Source of the DNA: Nesterenkonia halophila
Lineage (GTDB): Bacteria; Actinomycetota; Actinomycetes; Actinomycetales; Micrococcaceae
Direction of reading: 5' to 3'
NCBI RefSeq assembly: GCF_009467795.1
Contig: NZ_WIAX01000013.1
Coordinates: forward strand, 186,001 to 250,000
Length of the DNA: 64,000 nucleotides
Positions 1 through 7,455 of the stretch are shown here, in pieces; the stretch's first letter is position 1; every line of letters starts with the position of its first letter. The translations under genes and the position numbers were made by a program. A model generated the notes under the pieces. It was not told where the DNA came from. It saw nothing but the letters and a program-made list of their open reading frames with translations, and made no database searches.

Positions 1-125
1 ATGAAGACGACGGCCATCAGCACGAAGAACGGCGTCATCAGCAGCGCGCAGGCCCGCGCACGGGGGCGGCGACCCGCCGTCACCGTATCGGAGGCGGCGT
101 CTCGGGTCATCGTCGTCGCACTCAT
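1..125 (-). CDS. Sugar ABC transporter permease, N-terminus only (cut by window edge)
   Basis: About 41 residues are visible from an ATG at 125-123: a polar, arginine-rich leader followed by the start of a first membrane segment (ALLMTPFFVLMAVVF), as in the N-termini of carbohydrate ABC permeases. The start codon overlaps the stop of the binding-protein gene upstream (ATGA), so the two are translationally coupled and should form one import system. The rest of the gene lies outside the window, so the family call rests on context and this short hydrophobic start. Confidence 0.6.
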   Translation of the reverse strand, partial: MSATTMTRDAASDTVTAGRRPRARACALLMTPFFVLMAVVF

Positions 126-1447
126 CCCTTCTGCTCCTCGACCGTCAGCCCGAGAGCGCGGAGATCCGGGATCGTGCCCGCCTCCGCTGCTCGCACGGCG
201 TCGACCAACGTCTCGTCAGTGGCCGGAACCCGGGCGAAGTTGTCCTGCATGACATTCAGCGTCGAGGTCATCCGCGGCCCCCAGTTCCAGTCGTCGCGCA
301 CCTTCGCCGCTTCCTGGGCGAACAGGCTGTAGATGTCCTGGCCGCCGTAGTAGGACTCATCGAACGTCTCGCGAGCAACCCCGACCAGTTCCTCGACCAC
401 GGGGAACATGCTGGACGTGCCCGCCGAGAGCCGGGCGCGCATGGAATCGGGATGCGAGACCTGCCAGGAGAGGAACTCCATGGCGGCCTCCGGCTCCCGA
501 CTGTCTGAGGTGAGGGCGAAGGTCGAACCGCCGTGATCGCCGAGACTTCCCGCGCCCGCTTCCCACTGCGGCAGCGGCGCGATCCCCCACTGACCCGACT
601 GGCCGGGACGGGCAGACATCTGGGCCCCGGCGTCCCAGGCCCCGGACAGGCGCGTCAGGATCTGGCCGCGGCTGAGCATCGCGTCGAACTCCTGCCCGTC
701 GGGCATGAGCGCGACGACGTCGTCGTCGATGAGACGTTGCCAGAACTCTGCGACCCGCCGAGTCGGCTCGTCAGCCAGACCCACATGCCAGGCACCGTCC
801 CGGGCCTCGAACCACTGGCCGCCGGCCTGCTGACACCACCCGGCGAAGTATGTCCCTCCGTTGGTGGGGAAGATCGCGATCCTCTCCCCCTCGCCCTCGT
901 CACGGATGCGGCGTCCGAGCTCGGCGAACTCGTCCCACGTGGTCGGCACCTCGTATCCACGGTCGGCGAAGACGTCACTGCGATAGTGCAGGAGCATCGG
1001 CTCGAGGTCGTTCGGCACCGAGTAGATCCGACCGTCGTAGGTCGTGCGCGCGAGCGCCTCCGGCTGGATTTTCTCCTGAAGGTCCTGTCCCATCAGATCG
1101 CTGATGTCGGCGGCGATCCCGTCGATGACGAAACCCGGCACCTGAGGGTACTCGAGCGTGACGACATCTGGAGCGTTGCCGGCACGGGCGGCATTCCGCA
1201 GGATGGCGTATCCGCCTTCTCCCCCCGTGGGGATCTGGTTGAAGACCACCTCGACGTCGTCGTGGGTCTCGTTGAACGCCTTGACGACTTCGTGACTGCC
1301 CCGGATGGAGGACCAGAAGGTGACCTGGGTCTTTCCGCTACGGGCGACGCCGGAGGTCCCCACCGGGCCGCAGCCGCTCAGTCCGCCGAGCACCGGCAGT
1401 GACAGCCCAAGCCCCAGGGCACCGCGTCGGCTGATCCTCCCGGACAT
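122..1447 (-). CDS. Extracellular sugar-binding lipoprotein of an ABC transporter
   Basis: A 441-residue solute-binding protein, family 1 type. The N-terminus has a twin-arginine-like stretch (SRRGALGLGL) and a lipobox ending at Cys26 (LSGC), so the mature protein should be a lipoprotein outside the membrane. I chose the ATG at 1447 because AGGAG lies six bases upstream; the in-frame GTG at 1453 would sit on top of that ribosome-binding site. The stop overlaps the start of a permease gene, giving a lipoprotein-permease unit that continues beyond the window. It is clearly divergent from the three mutually similar lipoproteins further right. The substrate cannot be read from sequence; the neighbourhood suggests a plant-polysaccharide-derived sugar. 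Confidence 0.85.
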   Translation of the reverse strand: MSGRISRRGALGLGLSLPVLGGLSGCGPVGTSGVARSGKTQVTFWSSIRGSHEVVKAFNETHDDVEVVFNQIPTGGEGGYAILRNAARAGNAPDVVTLEYPQVPGFVIDGIAADISDLMGQDLQEKIQPEALARTTYDGRIYSVPNDLEPMLLHYRSDVFADRGYEVPTTWDEFAELGRRIRDEGEGERIAIFPTNGGTYFAGWCQQAGGQWFEARDGAWHVGLADEPTRRVAEFWQRLIDDDVVALMPDGQEFDAMLSRGQILTRLSGAWDAGAQMSARPGQSGQWGIAPLPQWEAGAGSLGDHGGSTFALTSDSREPEAAMEFLSWQVSHPDSMRARLSAGTSSMFPVVEELVGVARETFDESYYGGQDIYSLFAQEAAKVRDDWNWGPRMTSTLNVMQDNFARVPATDETLVDAVRAAEAGTIPDLRALGLTVEEQKG

Positions 1448-1543
1448 GCGCACCTCCTACACCTGATCTGGTGATCTGGATTACATTCTCATGCGCCAGT
1501 GTGCTGAAGTGATCGAGCTTCGGTCAATAGATCAGCAACATAT

Positions 1544-1558
1544 TTTTTCGATCATTCA
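1544..1558 (-). promoter_or_regulatory. Candidate operator, TGATCG-core motif (site E)
   Basis: Read on the minus strand this is TGAATGATCGAAAAA, sharing TGAATGATCG with the site at 4175-4189. It lies about 100 bases upstream of the divergent binding-protein gene in the 289-bp intergenic region 1448-1736, which otherwise contains no gene. Confidence 0.35.
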
Positions 1559-1680
1559 ATCACTCAAGATAGGTCGCTCACTCTGACCAGGCATGATCAG
1601 CCAGACGCATTCCACGCTTTCGCGCCTCGGCCCCACACGAGTTGCCAGGGCCGCAGCACTCGCCAGGACACCCCAAACTT

Positions 1681-1695
1681 CGATCGATCGTTATA
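1681..1695 (+). promoter_or_regulatory. Candidate operator, TGATCGTT-type motif (site G)
   Basis: CGATCGATCGTTATA, a relative of the CTATTGATCGTT sites, lies 42 bases before the regulator start at 1737. With the site at 1702-1716 it would place two binding sites over the regulator's own promoter region. Confidence 0.3.
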
Positions 1696-1701
1696 CTCCT
1701 G

Positions 1702-1716
1702 CAGAACGATCAATAG
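1702..1716 (-). promoter_or_regulatory. Candidate autoregulatory operator (site A)
   Basis: On the minus strand CTATTGATCGTTCTG. Its first 12 bases match the site at 22941-22955 exactly. It sits just upstream of the ribosome-binding site AGGAGG (1724-1729) of the DeoR/LacI hybrid regulator, which suggests autoregulation. Confidence 0.4.
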
Positions 1717-1736
1717 TTCATCCAGGAGGTACGAAC

Positions 1737-2828
1737 GTGCGTGAGTCCGTCCACGACAGGCGAGGACGCATCGTCGAGGTCGTGCATCGTCGCGGAGTCG
1801 TCCGAGTCGCCGACCTCGCTTCGCTGCTCGCCGTCTCGATGGTCACAGTTCGTCGCGACGTGGAGGCTCTGGCCAGGACCGGCAGGATCAGCCGCCGTCA
1901 CGGGGTCGTCGGCCCGCCGCAGGAGGGCGCCGCCGATTCCCGGATCGGAGATTCGGGGCTGGGGACGGTGGCAGTCGTCGCTCCGGCGAGACATCCCTAC
2001 CTCGACGAGGTCACCCAGGGGTGCCGCCGCCATCTCGAGCTCGCAGGATTCCGGGTGGTCCTCCACGTCGCTCCGCACGTCCCGGGCGCCGAACGTCAGC
2101 TCGTCGAGCGCCTGCCCCCAGGCAGCCTCGACGGCCTGCTGCTGGCGCCGCGATGGCATCACCGAGACGATGAGCAGGACGACCTTCCGTTCCTGGCGTC
2201 GCTCGACCTGCCGACCGTCCTCCTCGAGCGTCGGGTGCCGGCGTCACGCACCGTGCCCTCGGTGGACTCGGTGACCAGCGACCATGGCCACGGGGTGCGA
2301 CTGGCTGTGGAGCATCTGACGGGACTCGGGCATCGTCGCATCCTGCTGGCCGCTCGGGACGACAGCCCGACGGCCCGCACCATCCGTGCGACCTTCTCCG
2401 TGATCTGCGCCGAGCACCCCGCGGTCGACCACCATCGCACCGTGCTGAGTTCACCCGATGCGGCGCCCCCCGGGGAGCCGGACGCCGCACTGGACCTTTC
2501 CGAGCCTAATCACCTCCGCGCGCTGCTGAGGGACGACGGATTCACAGCCATCCTCGTCCACAGCGACGAGAACGCCCTCGTGATCACCCAGCGGCTGTCG
2601 CTCTCCGGACTGCAGATCCCCGAGGACTGCGCGATCGTAGCCTACGACGACGTCGTGGCCGGACTGGGGAGCATCCCCCTGACTGCAGTGGCCCCGCCGA
2701 AGCACGACGTCGGACGGGAGGCGGCCGAGGTCCTAGTCCGCAGGATGCGTGCGCACCAAGACGATCAGCCGTGGACCACTCGCCACGTCGAGATGCTGCC
2801 GTCGCTGGCGGTCCGATCGTCGACCTGA
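1737..2828 (+). CDS. DeoR/LacI hybrid transcriptional regulator
   Basis: A 363-residue regulator with an N-terminal DeoR-type winged helix-turn-helix (about residues 5-57: RIVEVVHRRGVVRVADLASL followed by SMVTVRRDVEALARTGRISR). It is joined to a LacI/periplasmic-binding-like sugar sensor domain (about 75-355, with IVAYDDVVAGLGSIPLTAVAPP near the end). The GTG at 1737 is chosen because AGGAGG lies seven bases upstream; longer in-frame starts lack such a signal. It is transcribed divergently from the sugar-binding lipoprotein gene and convergently with the next one. By family role it should respond to a sugar or sugar phosphate. Related TGATCGTT sites near several sugar genes are proposed targets. 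Confidence 0.85.
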   Translation: MRESVHDRRGRIVEVVHRRGVVRVADLASLLAVSMVTVRRDVEALARTGRISRRHGVVGPPQEGAADSRIGDSGLGTVAVVAPARHPYLDEVTQGCRRHLELAGFRVVLHVAPHVPGAERQLVERLPPGSLDGLLLAPRWHHRDDEQDDLPFLASLDLPTVLLERRVPASRTVPSVDSVTSDHGHGVRLAVEHLTGLGHRRILLAARDDSPTARTIRATFSVICAEHPAVDHHRTVLSSPDAAPPGEPDAALDLSEPNHLRALLRDDGFTAILVHSDENALVITQRLSLSGLQIPEDCAIVAYDDVVAGLGSIPLTAVAPPKHDVGREAAEVLVRRMRAHQDDQPWTTRHVEMLPSLAVRSST

Positions 2829-2847
2829 CCGCCGGCGACAGAGCCGG

Positions 2848-4122
2848 TCACTCCAGCTGGGCCTCCATCTCGGTGTGCATCGCCTCGGCGGCCTCGGCCG
2901 GGGCCTGGCGCCCGAAGAACACCTCATCCTGGTAGCGATACAGGATCGAGCCGAACTCCGATCCGCCCGCGGCCGTGACCGGCTCCGGCTCTCCGATCTC
3001 GGACGCGATCTCGTCGATGTAATCGGCGGTCGCCCGCTGCATGCCCTCCATATCCTCCGAGACCATCGAGCGCACCTCGCTGTTCGGCGGGATGCCGCGC
3101 TCGGCCTTCAGGATCTCACCGGCCTCGGCAGAGTTGGCGAAGAAGTCGATGAACTCCTGAGCCTCCTCGGGATGGTCGGTGCCGGCGGAGGCGGAGAGGA
3201 ACTGCGAGGACTTGTACCAGGGTGTCGCGTCCTCGGCCTCGCCGGTGGGGCTCGGGAAGCGCAGCAGCTCCATCTCCACGCCGGCGGCGCCCGCCAGCGC
3301 GACGGCCTCGTTCGACCACCAGGTGCCCAGCGCCAGCTCGCCGCTGCCGCTCAGCGACTGCTCCTTGCCGATGTTCTGATCCTCACTGATCGCCTCGGCC
3401 GGCGGAGTTCCTCCGGCCTCCATCAGATCCAGGTAGAACTGGAAGTAGCCCTCGGCGTCGGCAGGCTCGAAGCCCAACCCGCCGTCCTCGCCGCTGAGAT
3501 GCGCGCCGTGCTGGCGCAGCCACATCGTGAAGCCCGAGGGCTCGCGGGGAGCCCCGGCGCCCCAGGCGCCGTCGAGGTTCTCGGAGAGCTCCACAGCGAG
3601 ATCGGCGTACTCGCCCCAGGTCCAGGTGGTGTCGTCCGGCATCTCGACCCCGGCCTCCTCGAAGAGCTCCGGGTTGGCGACTATGACGAAGGAGTTGATC
3701 CCGATGGTCGTGCCGTACATCTCTCCGCCGATCCGGCCGTTCTCCGCCACACTGTCGTCCACCTGAGAGACGTCGACGCCGTCGAGGTCCAACAGCGCTC
3801 CGCGGTCGGCGTACTCGCGGATGTACTGCTCGTCCATCTGGATGATGTCCGGAGCGTCGTTCGCCGCCGTCTGCGTCGCGAGCTGGTCCCAGTACCCGTC
3901 CCAGCTGCCGAACTCGCCCTCGACCGTGATGTTCGGATGCTCTTCGTTGAAGGCTTCGATGACGTCCTGGGTGAGCTCGTGGCGCGTGTCGGAGCCCCAC
4001 CAGCTGAAGCGCAGAGTGACATCCTCGCCCTCATCGGAGGCGCCTGCTCCGCAGGCGGTCAGACCGAGGGCGGCCACAGTGCTCAGCGCCGCGAGGCGGG
4101 TCGTACGTGCTGTCCTGGGCAT
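2848..4122 (-). CDS. Sugar-binding lipoprotein (paralogue 1 of 3)
   Basis: A 424-residue ABC solute-binding lipoprotein: short basic leader, hydrophobic core, lipobox LTAC with Cys24, then the family-1 binding fold starting LRFSWWGSDTRHELT. It closely resembles the products of 4373-5662 and 10231-11529: all share WWGSD(T/S)RH, GYWDQLATQTA, REYADRGALLDL and FFGRQ(A/S)P or LFGRQSP near the C-terminus. No permease or ATPase gene adjoins it, so it must work with permeases encoded elsewhere, perhaps those at 28207-30100. Its 3' end lies 19 bases from the convergent regulator gene. A GATC-centred operator candidate (4175-4189) lies upstream. Confidence 0.87.
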   Translation of the reverse strand: MPRTARTTRLAALSTVAALGLTACGAGASDEGEDVTLRFSWWGSDTRHELTQDVIEAFNEEHPNITVEGEFGSWDGYWDQLATQTAANDAPDIIQMDEQYIREYADRGALLDLDGVDVSQVDDSVAENGRIGGEMYGTTIGINSFVIVANPELFEEAGVEMPDDTTWTWGEYADLAVELSENLDGAWGAGAPREPSGFTMWLRQHGAHLSGEDGGLGFEPADAEGYFQFYLDLMEAGGTPPAEAISEDQNIGKEQSLSGSGELALGTWWSNEAVALAGAAGVEMELLRFPSPTGEAEDATPWYKSSQFLSASAGTDHPEEAQEFIDFFANSAEAGEILKAERGIPPNSEVRSMVSEDMEGMQRATADYIDEIASEIGEPEPVTAAGGSEFGSILYRYQDEVFFGRQAPAEAAEAMHTEMEAQLE

Positions 4123-4174
4123 AGATCCTGTTCCTGTTAGTGGCTTCCGGCCGGGATCAGCCTTGCCCCGTCGC

Positions 4175-4189
4175 TGAATGATCGTTCAC
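4175..4189 (+). promoter_or_regulatory. Candidate operator, near-palindromic GATC-centred site (site D)
   Basis: TGAATGATCGTTCAC contains the near-perfect palindrome TGAA-n-GATC-n-TTCA. It lies 53 bases upstream of the lipoprotein gene start at 4122 and shares the TGATCGTT core with sites at 1.7, 22.9 and 25.5 kb. Confidence 0.4.
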
Positions 4190-4201
4190 TCACCCTACTG
4201 C

Positions 4202-4234
4202 GGGCCGAATCCGGGAAGAACCCGGATCCGGCCC
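4202..4234 (-). terminator. Hairpin, 14-bp stem with loop AAGAA
   Basis: GGGCCGAATCCGGG and CCCGGATCCGGCCC pair with one mismatch around a five-base loop. Lying between two minus-strand lipoprotein genes with no clear T-run, it could be a strong intrinsic-type or RNA-processing hairpin. It is one of four hairpins packed into 4202-4388. Confidence 0.5.
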
Positions 4235-4260
4235 GGCACAGCGTTCCCGTCGGAGGCTCC

Positions 4261-4291
4261 GTCCGAGCTGCCTCACGACATCTCGGACTCC
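4261..4291. repeat. Degenerate copy of the hairpin that overlaps the neighbouring stop codon
   Basis: These 31 bases match 4361-4391 at all but two positions and lie exactly 100 bases away. The 4361 copy contains the stop codon of the lipoprotein gene; this copy lies beyond it and encodes nothing. It may be the leftover 3' end of a lost tandem lipoprotein gene. Confidence 0.6.
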
Positions 4292-4303
4292 GTTCGCTCG
4301 CCG

Positions 4304-4333
4304 CCCCGGACGGCGCATCCGCGCCGCCCGGGG
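4304..4333. terminator. GC-rich hairpin, 13-bp stem
   Basis: CCCCGGACGGCGC and GCGCCGCCCGGGG pair with a single mismatch around the loop ATCC. It lies between the two copies of the 31-base repeat, in the intergenic space downstream of the lipoprotein gene. Confidence 0.45.
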
Positions 4334-4360
4334 CCCCTGCTCGCTCTCTTGGGAGATTCC

Positions 4361-4388
4361 GTCCGAGATGTCTCACGACATCTCGGAC
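4361..4388 (-). terminator. Perfect 12-bp hairpin containing a stop codon in its loop
   Basis: GTCCGAGATGTC and GACATCTCGGAC are perfect inverted repeats separated by four bases, three of which are the stop codon of the lipoprotein gene ending at 4373. The last codons of the gene therefore form one arm of its own terminator-like hairpin. Confidence 0.6.
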
Positions 4389-5662
4389 TCCATCTCCGCG
4401 ATCATCTGCTCGGCGGCCTCCTCCGGCGCCTGGCGACCGAAGAACACCTCGGTCTCGTAGCGGAACATGATGTCCTGCAGCGCGGAGAAGCCCGGGGCGG
4501 GAACCGGTTCGGATCCGCCGAGCTCAGGGCCGATCGACTCGACGAACTCCGCCGACCGCTGGTCGGCACCGTCGAGCTCGGGAACCACAGTCTCGCGGAC
4601 GTCCTCGTTCGCCGGCAGACCGCGGTCCACCAGGTTGAGCTGAGCGGCCTCCTCGGAGTTCACGAAGTAGTCGACGAACTCCTGAGCCTCCTCCGGATGG
4701 TCGGTGGCGGACGCGACCGACATCAGCATGGAGGACTTGTACCACATGCCGTTGTCCTCGGCGCTGCCGGTCTCGCTCGGGAAGCGCAGCAGCTCCAGGT
4801 CGACACCCGAGGCGCCGGTCAGCGCGCTGATCTGGTTCGTCCACCAGGGCGCCAGAGCCGAGTTGCCCTGTCCCATCAGCGCCTGGTCTGGGCCGGTGCT
4901 CTGGTTCTCCGAGATCACCGAGGCCGACGGCAGGCCGCCCTCGTCGACGCGGTCCTGCCAGTAGGACAGGTACTCTGCGGCGTCGGCCGCCTCGAATCCG
5001 AGCTCGCCTTCCTGGGTGGTCAGGTGCTTGCCCTGCTGTCGCAGCCACACCTGGAAGGACCCCGGCTCGTTGGGCTGCGAGGAACCGTACGAGCCCTCGG
5101 GCAGCTTCTCGGAGAGCTCTGCGCTGATCTCGGCATAGTCCTCCCAGGTCCAGGTGGTGTCGTCGGGCATCTCGACGCCGGCCTGCTCGAAGAGTTCCGG
5201 ATTCGCCACGATCGCCAGCGAGTTGATGCCGGTGGTGACGCCGAAGAGCCCATCCTCGGTGGAGCCGTTCTCCACGATCGACTCGTCGAAGGTCGAAGTG
5301 TCGACGCCGGAGAGGTCGAGCAGCGCGCCGCGGTCGGCGTACTCGCGCAGATACTTCATGTCCATCTGGATGATGTCAGGAGAGTCGTCCGCCGCGGTCT
5401 GGGTGGCCAGCTGGTCCCAGTACCCGGCCCAGTCACCGTACTCACCCTCGACGGTGATGTTCGGGTGCTCCTCGTTGAAGTTGTCGATGATCTCCTGGGT
5501 GGTCTCGTGACGAGAGTCCGAGCCCCACCAGGTGAAGCGCAGGCTGACGTCGCCGTCGCCTCCGCCGTCGCCACCGTCGGCATCGCCGCCGCAGGCGGTC
5601 AGCGCGACGGCCGAGACGGAGGTCAGGGCCACGATCTTGGAAAGTCGCGAGAAGGTCGTCAT
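4373..5662 (-). CDS. Sugar-binding lipoprotein (paralogue 2 of 3)
   Basis: A 429-residue solute-binding lipoprotein with lipobox LTAC followed by a Gly/Asp linker (GGDADGGDGGGDGD) and the binding fold beginning LRFTWWGSDSRHETT. The ATG at 5662 is preferred over one at 5677 because AGAGGA lies five bases before it. It is a close paralogue of the proteins at 2848-4122 and 10231-11529. The upstream region 5663-5916 has no gene. It carries a GTGA-n6-TCAC inverted repeat (5731-5744) and a LacI-type operator candidate (5748-5761) nearly identical to the one before the permease operon at 30.1 kb. I infer from this that the lipoprotein serves those permeases. Confidence 0.87.
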   Translation of the reverse strand: MTTFSRLSKIVALTSVSAVALTACGGDADGGDGGGDGDVSLRFTWWGSDSRHETTQEIIDNFNEEHPNITVEGEYGDWAGYWDQLATQTAADDSPDIIQMDMKYLREYADRGALLDLSGVDTSTFDESIVENGSTEDGLFGVTTGINSLAIVANPELFEQAGVEMPDDTTWTWEDYAEISAELSEKLPEGSYGSSQPNEPGSFQVWLRQQGKHLTTQEGELGFEAADAAEYLSYWQDRVDEGGLPSASVISENQSTGPDQALMGQGNSALAPWWTNQISALTGASGVDLELLRFPSETGSAEDNGMWYKSSMLMSVASATDHPEEAQEFVDYFVNSEEAAQLNLVDRGLPANEDVRETVVPELDGADQRSAEFVESIGPELGGSEPVPAPGFSALQDIMFRYETEVFFGRQAPEEAAEQMIAEMESEMS

Positions 5663-5747
5663 GGGATTCCTCTTCATCGAGTGATCGGTGCGGTGCCGAT
5701 GCCGAACCTGCGCTCCAGTGGTGCAATTCTGTGATTCAGGTCACTCA

Positions 5748-5761
5748 GCAATCGGTTTCCA
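5748..5761 (+). promoter_or_regulatory. Candidate LacI-type operator before binding-protein gene
   Basis: GCAATCGGTTTCCA differs at one base from the corresponding part of TTGGCAATCGCTTTCCAA at 30201-30218. Both have the CG centre usual for LacI-family operators. Confidence 0.45.
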
Positions 5762-5916
5762 CTGACTGTATGGCCGGGCCGGAACGCCGGTCAACGCATA
5801 GAGAGTCCTTCAGTGGTGCCGCTTTGACATGCAGTGATCCACCCCGCGTATGGATCGATCCGCTCAGGTGAGCATCACGGCATCGACGAGACCGGCGCTG
5901 TCGACGAAAGTCCACG

Positions 5917-7455
5917 TCACCGGCGGTGACCGACCAGCACGCCCTCGAACTCGTCGGCGAAGAACTCCGCGGCCCGGCGCATCCGGCAGACCACACGTGA
6001 TCCGTCGAGATGGAGCAGGATGCTGAGCTGGGCCAGCCACTCGTCGGTGACCTGCGAGCGCACCAGCAGCGTCTCGCCGTCGAGCCACGCGGCGGAGCTG
6101 TGCGTCTCGTACCCGTACCCGGGCAGCGGATGCTCGAGGTGGTGCCCGATCCCGAAGGGGACGTGCCGCGCCGCGCCGTCGGCGGCGGTCAGCGTCAGCT
6201 CGCCGGAGTCCGGGCCGCAGCGCAGCGACAGCCCGACGACGTCGAGTCCGCTTCCCTCCACCGCCTGCTCGAGGATCGCCGCGTCCCATCCGACGGCGGA
6301 CGGCGCCGCCCCGCGGACCGGCTCCAGCTCCAGCCGCCGCGGCGGACGGTCCGGGATCACAAGCCGGTCCACGGGTGCCGCGGCGCCGGCCCCTCCCGCC
6401 CCGAGGTCTGCGAGCTCGGCGGCCAGCGGATCCAGCAGCTCTTCCCAGAAGGCGTCGTGGAGCAGTTGGACGTCCGACTCGACGTGCTGGCTGTCGCCGG
6501 TGACGACGACGGCGACGTCGAGGTCGGGCACGCAGAGCATCAGCTGTCCGCCCATCCCCCAGGCCGCATAGGCGCCGCGGCGACACCGCCAGAACTGGTA
6601 TCCGTAGCCGTGCTGAGCCTCGGGGTGAGCGAAGCTCCCGCCGACGGTCGGCACCTGGGCGGCGACGGCCCGGCGCAGGTAGTCGGCGGAGACCACCTGC
6701 TCACCGTCCGCGACGCCGTCGCGCAGGCACAGCAGCGCCACGCGCGCCAGATCCCGCGGCGTGCAGGACAGCCCTGAGCCGCCGTGGCCGACGCCGGCCG
6801 GATTCTCGGCGACTTCGCGCCACGGCGGCGATCCGGCCCTCTGCTCCTCGCTCAGTCCCAGCGGCGAGCGCAGCGCGGCGACCTCGCCCACGAAGCCCAG
6901 CGGCCGGCCGACCCGCTCGGCGAGGAACGTCTCGATCGGAACCCCGGAGATCCGCTCGACGATCGCTGTCAGCACCACTGCGGCGGTGGTGTCGTAGGCG
7001 AACAGCGCGCCGGGCGGCCGTGTGGGCGGCACCGTGAAGAACGATCGCACCCAGTCGACGTCGGCGACGAGCGTGTGCGGACTCTGCGCATGCGGTGTGC
7101 GCATGGTCAGCAGGTCCTCGATCGTCGTCGCCGCCGCATGCGCGGAGATCTCCGCTGCCGGCGCGACGTCGCCGAGGTGGTCGAGAGCCTGATCCTCGAG
7201 GCGGACTGCGCCGTCGTCGACGAGCATCCCGACCGCCAGCGAGACCAGCGATTTGCCGGCCGAATAGAGGCGATGTCGGCGCTGCGGCCCGTAGGGATGC
7301 CGGTACGCCTCCTCGACCAGCCGCCCGCTGTGGACCACGAGCAGGGAATGGACGATCAGCCCGCGGTCGGCCAGCCGCGGCAGCAGCCGGTCGCCGACCC
7401 GGGAGGCCCACCACTCCGACGACGGCGCGGGGTGCTGACCCATCTGCGAGCTCAT
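5917..7455 (-). CDS. Serine hydrolase (class C beta-lactamase/DD-peptidase fold)
   Basis: A 512-residue protein without an obvious signal peptide. The catalytic Ser-x-x-Lys motif is S65-A-G-K68 (RLYSAGKSL). A YDT sequence occupies the place of the usual Tyr-x-Asn, and a conserved HGGSGL segment follows. The last ~150 residues form an additional domain I do not recognise. The ATG at 7455 overlaps the stop of the DUF2264 gene (ATGA), so the two are translated together. Family members include esterases and peptidases; beside a DUF2264 gene and pectin genes an esterase acting on a decorated oligosaccharide is plausible but unproven. Confidence 0.75.
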   Translation of the reverse strand: MSSQMGQHPAPSSEWWASRVGDRLLPRLADRGLIVHSLLVVHSGRLVEEAYRHPYGPQRRHRLYSAGKSLVSLAVGMLVDDGAVRLEDQALDHLGDVAPAAEISAHAAATTIEDLLTMRTPHAQSPHTLVADVDWVRSFFTVPPTRPPGALFAYDTTAAVVLTAIVERISGVPIETFLAERVGRPLGFVGEVAALRSPLGLSEEQRAGSPPWREVAENPAGVGHGGSGLSCTPRDLARVALLCLRDGVADGEQVVSADYLRRAVAAQVPTVGGSFAHPEAQHGYGYQFWRCRRGAYAAWGMGGQLMLCVPDLDVAVVVTGDSQHVESDVQLLHDAFWEELLDPLAAELADLGAGGAGAAAPVDRLVIPDRPPRRLELEPVRGAAPSAVGWDAAILEQAVEGSGLDVVGLSLRCGPDSGELTLTAADGAARHVPFGIGHHLEHPLPGYGYETHSSAAWLDGETLLVRSQVTDEWLAQLSILLHLDGSRVVCRMRRAAEFFADEFEGVLVGHRR

